A stretch of DNA of 64,000 nt, from assembly GCA_029747585.1 (NCBI GenBank), contig JAPEVF010000010.1, positions 62,001-126,000 of the forward strand, read 5' to 3'. The DNA is from Pleurotus djamor. Lineage: Eukaryota; Basidiomycota; Agaricomycetes; Agaricales; Pleurotaceae. Shown here piece by piece: positions 12,348 through 21,901 of the stretch. Made by a program: the position numbers and the translations under genes. Every line of letters begins with the position of its first letter. Position 1 is the stretch's first letter. The notes under the pieces are model-generated. The model saw only the letters and a list, made by a program, of their open reading frames with translations. It did not search any database and was not told where the DNA came from.

Positions 12348-14728
12348 ATGACTTCTTCATCATTATCATCGCCCGAAATCTCGGCTCCTCTGAATCACGA
12401 TCCTCAGCTTGCACAGTTTTCGTACAAACATGCCTCTCATGACGAAGTCCTCGAAGAGCTGTCTAGGTTCGCTTGCTGGTGTCACTTTGAGTGGAGTGTC
12501 TCATGCATCTGACGACTTGTCTAGTCGCTTTATCGTCAATCTTCCGGACGAGGAGCTTGAATCGCTGGAGCGGATATGTTTTCAAGTGGAGCAAGCGTAC
12601 GTTGCATCGTCCCCTTCTTGTTGAATGACTCACTTAATGGACACAAAGTCATTGGTTCTACGAAGACTTCATCCGCGAAGAAAATCCCAAACTTCCGACG
12701 TTGCCACTCAAGAAATTCTCTGCCATGCTATTCCATGCCTGTCCTCTGCTACACCGCTGGCGTGAAACGCATGAAGACGTATTCAACCAATTCATGGCCT
12801 ACAAGACCCGTGTGCCAGTTTGTGGTGCTATCATGCTGAACCACACCATGGATAAGGTAGGATTCTTTACTGTTCACACGACAAGAATCAGCTAGAGCTC
12901 ATGGGTTCAGTGTGTTCTTGTGAAAGGTTGGAAGGCTTCCTCTGGCTGGGGGTTCCCGAAAGGCAAAATCAACCAATCCGAACCTCCTGTCGATTGTGCC
13001 GTCAGAGAGGTGAGTCAGCCATCGCTATCCAACGTTGTTTGAAACAAACGATTGTCATAGGTTTTGGAGGAAACCGGCTACGACCTTTCGAGTCAAATTG
13101 TTGCAGATGATGTATTGACGGTGAACATAAAAGATCAGATCATATATTTGTACATCGTTTCCGGCATTTCAGAAGATTATCCTTTTCAGACAAAAACTCG
13201 GAAGGAAATCAGCGTAAGCGTCTTAAGGTGGTTGCATGGCAAACAAGTCAATGACCGATTCCTCTAGAAAATTGAATGGTTCCGACTGGTCGATCTACCT
13301 ACATGGAGACGGAATAAACCCGTCCCTGGCAAATTCTATCTCATCTCTCCCTTCATCAGGTTTGTGTACCTTCTGCGTCTACTTTCCATCGGGCTAACGA
13401 GGCCTTCTAGTGGCCTGAAGTCACATATCCATCAACGGAAGCTTCGTTCTGGTCGGGGTGGTAGGGTCAGACGTAGTCCAGCTCCGGCCCTACCGACAAC
13501 GGAGGAAGAGGAAGAAACTACGGATGATTTGGCATCCACAGAGCGCGATGGACATGCAGAGTCGAGTTCTCAATCGTCAGGCGATAACGTCGACCCTCAA
13601 ACTCCCTCTCCCCAGTATATCCAAGCACGAGTCAACGCGGCACCTCAAATTGTGACGTCGCAAACGGAGGCTCTCGATCCGCACATGGCTCGCTTGTTGT
13701 CGTCTTTGACTCTTTCTGCAAATCCGTCTGGGCCACGAAACACTCAATCCGATGATGTACCAGCCACGATTGTCAAGCAAACCAAGGCTCCATCGCCTAT
13801 ACCTGCCGTAGATGAGCCAGAGCTTCAACGTACCATTACACAACCCCTTGGATCATCTCGCGAAGTCAAAGAACCTCCTGTTTCCTCCCCTCGGTTGACT
13901 TCACCAACAAGTAACCGCTCCTCATCACGTCCAAACCCCGTCACTCCCTTGAGTCCTTCGTCTCCTCCATCTGTCGCTTCGACTGTTTCGCCACGCTCTA
14001 GAGGCTTAGGTTCTAGGCGAACATCGAGTACAGCTGACATCTCCCCTTACCTCTCGCGAGCCTTCGAACCTCCTTCGTCAGCGAAGACGTTGAGGCAGCT
14101 TGCTCTCTTAGAAGCCATCGCAAGTGAGTCGGAGAAGATGACACCAACTCTTTCCAGTCGTGCACTTCCACCCCTTACCTCCAACGCGTCCTTCGTTGAT
14201 GGTCGGCCACCTGCTTTCCCTGTATCGTCGCCGTTTACTACGGCCATGCCTCCTCCTGATGACCTGCGCGTGATCTATTCATCCCAACCCGTCGCGGGGC
14301 TTTCCAACGTTCTTCCACCTCAAGGAAACAGTTTCACTCCTGCACCATATCCTCCGGCACATATTCATCCATATCAACTTCGTCCACATACCAGCCATTC
14401 GTACCATCGCGGCGTCCCTTACCTACCAACCAATGTCATGCCTGGTCACGTCACTCCTTTCCCACCTCCTCCTAATCTTGTACAACCCCAACTCTACCCT
14501 AATCAGTCGCCTCTTCCCCTTCAGCATCCAGCATTGCGTCGACAGTATCAACAACCAGCCCCGACGTCCAATGTCGAGTCATTGTTGCAGCCACTGCCAC
14601 CTATGCCGGCGGTTCCCCATGCGATACCGTACGGAACCCACATGACCCAACCCCCCATTACCGCTCCAGGGTTTCATGGACCAAATCCTTTACTATCCAT
14701 TCTTAATGACAAGGCTGTTCAGTCATAG
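12348..14728 (+). CDS. dcp2: mRNA-decapping enzyme subunit 2 (Dcp2)
   Basis: Removes the 5' m7G cap in cytoplasmic P-bodies. The N-terminal regulatory domain ([39 protein letters not shown]) contacts Dcp1. The Nudix domain follows: [35 protein letters not shown], then the catalytic [10 protein letters not shown] with the expected glutamates. Box B is seen as [13 protein letters not shown] and [15 protein letters not shown]. After residue ~250 the protein becomes a Pro/Ser-rich disordered tail of some 430 residues. It ends with [14 protein letters not shown], a candidate helical leucine-rich motif of the type that binds Edc3 in fungi. Five or more introns, all giving in-frame joins (for example REV across 13013-13060). 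Start ATG at 12348. Confidence 0.96.
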
Positions 14729-15581
14729 ATCAGCGAATTGCCCATTTGCTGTCAGATTTCTTGCTATCTTGATTGCCCATTCACAATACTTTCGCACTTT
14801 ATCAACGTGTCGCATACTTGGAGTCGTTCATATATCTTATCAGCCTTCCTTACTCCGTACTTTCTGACTTCTCCCGTCGATCGTTTGCCTGCCACGAATT
14901 TGTTTCTGGAAAGGCGATCCCTTCTATTTTCTACGTAACCCATCATACATAAGAGATCATACTATCCGCTGTTGCATGTACACCACGAATTGTAGTTTGT
15001 AGCGCTTCTATTCCGTCCGTAGTTGGTCGCTTCCGCACTGTATAATTCCCTTGCTGTTCACTATGACCATGAGGATATTAGTCCGGCAAACTGGTTGGTA
15101 TGTAATAAAAGCGCCGCGTGGAGGACATGTCAGTCGTAGACAACATGAAATAAACGTTGCTTCGCGAGACTATGAACATTAGGCTAGAACATAGCCAATC
15201 AAAGAAAGTGCCAAGCGATTTTTGGAAAGGATCCCCGAAAAAAATCATCTGCGCAAGCGTGCATATGAAAGCCGACGTGGGCCCGCGTCAAGCTCAAGTG
15301 AGACCCTTCGATGCAGGACTGCGTTGAAGGTGTTTGCGGTGGCTGTTCCGTCGGATCCGTCAAGAAGCTCACCACATGAAACCCGCATGTCAGTGGCCTA
15401 GGCTTGTGCGGAGGAAATGGCCGGACGTCGGCACCAGATCATTTGATCGACGGCGGCTGTAAATGGGAATTTGAACGGATGCTTTGTCAGCAGGCTCTGG
15501 GGCGCCACTGGTCTTTTCCTCTTTTTCCATGGACCTTGCCTAAGCTCCCCTAAACATATCTTACTTCGCCTGTCCCATACC
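14729..15581. other. Intergenic, 853 bp
   Basis: 3' flank of dcp2 and 5' flank of the PRPP synthetase gene. Open frames here (for example 14676-14938) are short, lack codon bias and match nothing I recognise. No tRNA-like fold or repeat seen. Confidence 0.6.
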
Positions 15582-16924
15582 ATGCTGAACGGCAGCAGTA
15601 TCAAAATATTCTCCGGTTGGTCTTCATCGCCTGTGTCACTCGGAACTCCCCTCAGTCCCCAAAAACAATAGGCACCAGCCATCCAGAGCTTGCTGAAATA
15701 ATAGCTCGACGGTACACCTTATTAGCATTCTCGACGTCTTCCCAGCATCTCACGCCCCGTCATTTAACTAGCATCGGACTGCCCCTGTCCAAGGCAGAAA
15801 TAACTCGCAGCGGCATTGGAGAAACAAACGTCCGCATCGCAGAGTCCGTTCGAGAGGACGATGTCTACATCATCAACACCGGTTGCGGCGCCGTCAACAC
15901 TGCGCTCATGGAGCTTTGTATAATGATACACGCCTGCAAGATCGCCAGCGCAAAAAGAATCACCGCTGTGATTCCGCTCTTCCCTTACGCAAGACAGGAC
16001 AAAAAAAGACAAAAGTAGGGCTCCCATCACAGCGAAGCTCGTAGCAAACATGATTCAAAGAGCGGGTTGCGATCATGTCATTGTAAGTGTCCACGTTTGT
16101 TTCATCAATGGGCCGCACACAAGTTGAATACGTTATCACCTGGAACCTGGTAGACCATGGACCTACACGCCTCCCAAATACAAGGCTTCTTTGACGTTCC
16201 GGTTGACAAGTACGCTTTCCGTTTCCTTCATATCCATACAATATCCGACTAACTTCTTCCTTCCCATAGTGTAAGTATGCCACGACGTCTTTCTTGACAC
16301 ATCCGTCATATATATACTCGCATTCCAAAGCTCTACGCGGAGCCCTCAGCGATTCTTTACATCCGGACGCACTTCAACCTGGAGGATGTTGTCATAGTTT
16401 CTCCGGATGCCGGAGGAGCGAAAAGGTAAGTCTGCTTCGCTAGTTGTTCACACACAAGGGAGATGATTTGCTGGTGGCTCACTACCCTGTTTTGCAGGGC
16501 AACTTCGATTGCTGATCGGTTAGGCGTGGACTTTGCGCTTTTCCACAAAGAACGCAAAAAGGCCAACGAAGTATCTCGAATGGTGCTTGTAGGCCATGTC
16601 AAGGACAAGACAGCCATCCTTGTGGACGATATGGCGGATACTTGTGGGACTCTTTGTCTTGCCGCACAACACCTGACAGAAGCTGGGGTTGCCAAGGTGT
16701 ACGCCATCGTGACTCATGGCATCCTTAGCGGGAAAGCTCTGCAGACGGTGACGGATAGTGTGCTAGAGAAGCTGATCGTGACGAATACGCTTCCCCAGCG
16801 TGCTAACCAAGAGGCATGCGCGAAAATCGAGGTTATTGACATTGGGCTTGTGCTAGGAGAAGTGATTAGGCGCAGCCATTACGGCGAAAGCGTGTCGAAG
16901 CTATTTCACGAAGTTCCGTACTAG
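15582..16924 (+). CDS. Ribose-phosphate pyrophosphokinase (PRPP synthetase)
   Basis: Makes PRPP from ribose-5-phosphate and ATP for purine, pyrimidine, His and Trp synthesis. Exons I place: 15582-15615, 15672-15711, 15772-16082, 16154-16209, 16270 (one nucleotide), 16331-16425, 16498-16924. They give 320 residues, the standard class I length, once one surplus A is discounted. Conserved blocks are all present: [40 protein letters not shown], the metal-site [26 protein letters not shown], and the PRPP signature [13 protein letters not shown]. Two oddities: a 7-A run at 16001-16007 throws the frame (see findings), and the Asn codon of VDNLYAEP can be completed only by a 1-nt exon. It lacks the large insertion seen in some yeast Prs paralogues. 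Confidence 0.94.
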
Positions 16925-17320
16925 AAGCTCATAGATGCAGGGAAACCGGGTGAATCGGAGTGGAGGTGGTTGATTTAGGTTAGGGCTGGTTGGGAAGGGC
17001 GTGCAGGTTCGGGGGACTATGTACATCCATACCACATCGACTAAGCAAATCATCGAGATCAGATATGTCTAAATCGAGGGTAAAAGGCTGAGCGTGATTT
17101 TTCCGGGGGAAGCGAGCAAGTGAATAGGAGTCTGGGAATTTAGGCCGTTGATGGCAAGGAAAAGGGTTTCGTGACAGTCATCTTTTTTGGTCTTCGAAGC
17201 AAGCAAGCTGGACTCGGCTCGCTCTCTTGTATACCACATTATTCCTCTTCCTCCTCCCTCTTATCCTTATTCTCTACCATATGTTCCGCATCTCTGGCTC
17301 TGGGCAATGCTAATCGTATC
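16925..17320. other. Intergenic, 396 bp
   Basis: Between the PRPP synthetase stop and the kinase start. A pyrimidine-rich tract (about 17230-17300) precedes the kinase ATG, as is common before fungal start sites. Nothing else recognised. Confidence 0.5.
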
Positions 17321-20300
17321 ATGTACCCAACTGAAAACAATGTCCACAACAACGCCAGTAATCCCCAGCTCAACAATGCCCACCATCACCAGCAACATCA
17401 ACAACCACACCGCCCACCACAACCAAAGGAGCCCGTCACCGTCGTCGGCATCCCCTCCGTGGCCATCGTCAACAATCGTCTCGAGGTCGGCTCCTCACAG
17501 AGCAGTCAGNTGGCCCCCTTCCCCCCGTTTTTTCTGCTCTTCCATACTCACTCACGAAAACTTCTGCCAGGTTCAACAAGATCTTACACCCCCCTCAAGG
17601 TCCTGGGAGACGGTTCGTTCGGCACAGTATGGTTGTGCGATTGGCATGGGACCCTACCCCCCAATACACCCCTCTCGCCAATGCAGTGTGGACGTGGAGC
17701 GCGACCAGAGTGGGCCGGGAAGCGTCTGGTGGCAGTAAAAAGAATGAAAAAACAATGGGATGGAGGTTGGGACGAGTGTCAGAAACTCAAAGAACTGGAG
17801 GTGTGTAATTGTTCTCTCCCCCCGTCCTCTGTCGTATTCAGCATCGTTCCCGTCTTCGTAGTCGCTTCGCGCCATTCCCTTTCACCCGAACATCATTCCA
17901 CTTTATGACTTCTTTTTACTCCCCACTTCCAAGGAGCTTTACTTCGTTTTCGAGTCTATGGAAGGCAACCTATACCACCTTATCAAGGCGCGCAAAGGCA
18001 AACCCCTCGCCGGCGGCCTCGTCTCATCCATATTTCGTCAAATAGCCTGTGGGTTGGACCACATACATACTCACGGCTACTTTCATCGAGACATGAAGCC
18101 AGAGAATGTGCTCGTCACTACCATTGGCCTCCACGATTATGTCTCTGTTTCGCCCATCGCCCCTCCCAATGCGCCGCCTGAAAAGGATGTTGTCACCATC
18201 ATCAAACTCGCAGACTTCGGGCTGGCAAGGGAGACGAAGAGCAAGCCTCCTTACACCGAATACGTTTCAACTCGATGGTACCGCGCGCCCGAAGTCCTCC
18301 TGCTTAGTCGGGACTACTCGAATCCCGTCGACATGTGGGCGTTGGGTACGATCATGGCTGAGCTTGTCAACCTGAGACCGTTGTTTCCGGGCTCTGGACA
18401 GGTTGATCAGGTCGCACGCATTTGCGAGATTTTGGGCGATCCGAGTGAGGACTATGGGGTTGATGCTCAAGGCTTCCCCTTGGGCGGTGGGAAATGGTCG
18501 AAGGGCGTGAAGCTGGCGAGGTCGATAGGTTTCGCATTCCCCAAAGTGAGAAAATTTCCATGCGCTCAATCCTTTATGGCTGACCCCTCCATAGATCCAG
18601 CCCAAAGATATATTCTCCCTGTTTGACGCTACGGTGCCGATATCCCTCATCCAATTGATCGGGCAACTTCTTAAATATGATCCCGACAAGCGACCGACGA
18701 GCCGACAATGTCTAGAGCATCAATATCTACTGGAGACCACTCCTCGGAATAACATTCCATTGCCTAACGGTTTGCACGTCTCAATACCTTCCAAGACGCT
18801 GCGAACGGGACCGCTGTCACCACCGCTTGGTTCTCACTCCCCACGCTCCTTGCCACCTTCGCATTCCCATCATTCAGCTCCCAGGGATGCTGCTCCTCCC
18901 CTTCCCGACATCCTTTCACACCACCGTGTCCCACTTTATCCAACGGCAGACTCTGCCGCGTCTTCGCCCTCCGTCCCACACCCCGAGTTTCCCGATGGTC
19001 GTCTTCAACGGCACCCGCCTGGCGCTAGTTCAACACTACTGCCAGATGGTCGCAGCACAGGTCCTCCTTCAATCGTCTGGCAGTCATCTGACTCGTCATT
19101 GCCTCAGCCAGGTAATGCTGACTATCCCATGCTCGGTATGCAAGGCCACCCCAACGATGTTCCAAACGGACATCCTATGGATATCGTTGAGCCTAGTCTT
19201 GGAGACGCACAACCACAGGGCAGCAAACCGAAACGAGGCTTCCGTCGTTGGTTCGGAGGGGACAAGGTGCAACACACTGGCCTCCCTCCTGTCGAGGAAA
19301 TTCCCGCATCGAATATTCTCAAGCGCGCAAATCCTCAAGATTATCCCGCTAATGGTGACGCTTCACCTGTTGTTGAATCACAATTGCCTCCTGGAGATCT
19401 CAAGAAGCTCAATAAGAAGGAAGCGCAGAAACTTCAACGTGAAGCGGAGAAGCAACGTCGCGCCCTCATGGAGAAAACCCAGAGAGAACAAGCTAGGGCT
19501 GTCATGATGAAGCGTAACCAAATGCTCCAAAATACCACGGGTAATGATCTGGAGTGGATAGGCCACGGAAACGAAGCACGTATGGCGTTTAACGACCCTC
19601 TGAACAAGGGTAAGCAAGCTGCCTCAGGACCGATACGTCAGAATCAAGGATCCTCTGGGAACATTGCGTCGACCACTATCAATGCTGCTTCAGGGAGGTT
19701 TGCACAGCAGGAAATGACTTCGAAGAGTGCCGATTGGCGAAGTGAAGAGCGGGTCTCCAAAGTTCGGCGGCAAGAGTTCGACGATGGCCTTTCAACCATG
19801 TCTTCCTCCGACGTCCACAGCATTGGGCGAATGTCATCGATATCGTTTGCTACCGTGGACAGTGACCCTGGCCCCAACCGCCTACGGAATCGTCCTAGTA
19901 TATTCGGCATCAATCGTATGACCTCCACTTCATCATTACGCACATCCTTCGATGACTTCCCTGCCTCTGCCCGGAGCTCGAATTCTTTATCATTGGATGG
20001 CCAGCTCGCAAACGATTTCCGTATTCGGGCATCGGTTGATCCAGTGACACCTTTATCCGGCAGCGTTTCCCCACCACCCATACACATGCTCTCGCTTTCT
20101 CCCACCCTTTCGCCGCAGATTCCATCTTCACCCCCATGGATACAAGTTCAACACCCACAAGACATACTAAACTCTCAGCGAGACCAACCATACGTCAGCA
20201 TTCAACCTCCGTCTCTTTCTCATTTGAGCCCGTCCGGTCGACATAGTCCTTATGACTATTCCGGGCAGGGATACAGTCACCCTCCTTCACCCAATTTCGA

Positions 20301-20524
20301 TCCCAAATATGCAATCAATCCTATATTTAAAGTCGTACGTCTTCTTGAATGATGTCGCTAGTGTCCGGGATCTAACCTGCTCTCTACAGCCACCACTCTC
20401 GGCTCACGATGATGGACTGGAACTAGCGCCTGCTTTACCCCCCTTCAGCCACATTGAAGCGGTTGCAGAGGGAGAATATCCCCCTCTGTCTCCCATGGCG
20501 TTCCATAATCCGGAAGACAGTTGA
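17321..20524 (+). CDS. RCK/MAK/Ime2-family protein kinase (Crk1-like)
   Basis: CMGC-group Ser/Thr kinase. After a Gln/His/Asn-rich N-terminus (start ATG 17321) the kinase domain runs from LGDGSFGTVW (glycine loop) through VAVKRMK (catalytic Lys), HRDMKPENVL (catalytic loop) and LADFGLARE to a TEY activation-loop motif before VSTRWYRAPEVLL. It ends near LLKYDPDKRPTSRQCLEH. The TxY motif and the overall sequence fit the RCK branch (Ime2, Mde3/Pit1, Crk1 in smut fungi, MAK/ICK in animals), which controls meiosis or morphogenesis. There is an unusual insert after the glycine loop (WHGTLPPNTPLSPMQC). A disordered C-terminal half of over 500 residues carries a basic KKLNKKEAQKLQREAEKQ helix. The final exon starts after an intron near 20339-20390 (PPLSAHDDGLELAP). 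An N at 17510 sits on the exon-1 border, so that join is unsure. Confidence 0.9.
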
Positions 20525-20957
20525 TGCCTTAGAGTTCACACATTCGTTCGATTTCTGTTATTATTGTTTTCCTCTTTGATCGGTTCACAGCACATCCATT
20601 CTCTCGTCGTCACTATTCTGCATTCGTCATTGTCGCACTCTTCATATCACATCTTTCGCCATGGACCCGAGAGGTTGTACCCCTTAGGCAAACATCACCT
20701 AATCAACCGTCATGGCTCTGCCAATTATACAACATCTAGTAGTCTGGTTTTACCCGCCTCGTATCATACACATACTTCGCTAGTGTCGCTCTTCTTTTCT
20801 TCCAGCATTACTAGGCTAGTAGACAGACCAATTGTATTTTTAAAAATGCTACCTCAACAAAGGGTTGGATACCTTTGGGGCGGAAATCTGCAATCGGCCA
20901 AGAGAACGCATCTAATTGTCTACTCGACTATAGCTTATGGGGTATAGCTAAGGTTTC
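20525..20957. other. Convergent 3' region, 433 bp
   Basis: Lies between the kinase stop (+) and the NDUFS6 stop (-), so it holds both 3' UTRs. An open frame at 20564-20947 has no coding character and I do not count it. Confidence 0.55.
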
Positions 20958-21584
20958 CTAGTGCTCGTGATGTTCTTGTTCGAACCGAAGCCCACTTGAC
21001 GCAAGGATGAGTATGCAACTAAGGAAGGTAGTAGTACCCTTGACTTACCAGTATCTAAGAGAAGGGAAACTGGTTAGACTGTGGAAGAAATGGAAGCCAA
21101 AGGATACACATACCCACAAGCGCGAGGGCCGGGTTGATCCTAGAGAAAATGGTGTGAGATGAGGAATAGCCTCAAACGAAAATAAGCCACAGCATACCAG
21201 GTTGATGTAAATCTTTGGGTGACCTAAAGGACCACCGCCTGAAGATAAGGACATAGCATGTCAGCTGTGCAAATACGGCAATGAGATGAAGACCATACCA
21301 CCGTCGCAAACTGCTTTACGACCATGAACAAGTCTAATGGGCTCCTTGGAAATTAATTCCATCGCACTGAGTGGGTTTGGTTGAAGCTCTGCCACGGTTT
21401 GTTCGAAGCGAGGGCCGGAGCCAACTGGTGGACGAGGGCGCTGGGAGGTGGACCATGTTGTTGGGTGGTTGGGGGCCTGTGGGGCGACAGCAGCGGCTAC
21501 ATTCGAAGAGGACGACGAGGATGAAGAACGAGTAGCATATCTCAGAGTCTGGCTGAGACGCGGTAGGATTGAAGGACGGAACAT
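20958..21584 (-). CDS. NADH:ubiquinone oxidoreductase subunit NDUFS6 (13-kDa, zinc-binding)
   Basis: Matrix-arm subunit of mitochondrial complex I that carries a zinc ion. The N-terminus (MFRPSILPRLSQTLRYATRS) is an Arg/Ser-rich mitochondrial presequence. The mature part shows ELISKEPIRLVHGRKAVCDG, GGGGPLGHPKIYINLDQPGP, then ACGYCGLRFEQEHHEH with the CxxC and His zinc ligands. Exons: 21299-21584, 21198-21238, 21114-21139, 21049-21054 (six nucleotides) and 20958-20994; together 396 nt, 131 residues. Without the 6-nt exon the conserved CGYCGLRF motif is lost, so I consider it real. Divergent from the Hsp104 gene across 317 bp. Confidence 0.93.
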
Positions 21585-21739
21585 TCTTGAGGAGGACGAA
21601 GGCGAGATGCGGACGGAAAGGTCAGAGTCTTACGTAAGCGAGAATGAACCGTGGGAATACTCCTTTCACCCGATCGAGACTCGAGAGACGCCCATTGCCG
21701 CTTGAGGCAATGACATCATTACCCGTATCAACTGGACGC

Positions 21740-21752
21740 TTCAAGAACATTC
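21740..21752. promoter_or_regulatory. Heat-shock element upstream of Hsp104
   Basis: TTCAAGAACATTC: three perfectly spaced alternating units (TTC 21740-21742, GAA 21745-21747, TTC 21750-21752), the canonical Hsf1 site. It lies 150 bp before the Hsp104 ATG. A further TTC at 21790 keeps the 5-bp phase. Confidence 0.8.
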
Positions 21753-21813
21753 CGCTCATGTCTGGACCTCACCAACACCCTCGACACTGTTCCGGGTCTC
21801 TCCCAAACCGCTT

Positions 21814-21820
21814 TATATAA
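21814..21820 (+). promoter_or_regulatory. TATA box of Hsp104
   Basis: TATATAA within CTTTATATAAGGG, about 82 bp before the start codon and downstream of the heat-shock element, as expected of an inducible heat-shock promoter. Confidence 0.7.
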
Positions 21821-21901
21821 GGGCAGCGTTTGCGACGAGTCAGCTCAACTTACTCTCATATACCCCCATCACTACCACATTCTACACGCTTTCAAACAAT
21901 C

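Noticed and set aside
14676..14938. Overlapping short frames downstream of dcp2
   Set aside because: They straddle the dcp2 stop and lack coding character.
20564..20947. 127-codon rightward open frame after the kinase gene
   Set aside because: Ser/His-rich with no recognisable motif; lies in the convergent 3' region and has the look of untranslated sequence.
21579..21591. Second heat-shock-like element GAACATTCTTGAG
   Set aside because: It overlaps the NDUFS6 start codon and its third unit is imperfect (GAG), so the match may be chance.
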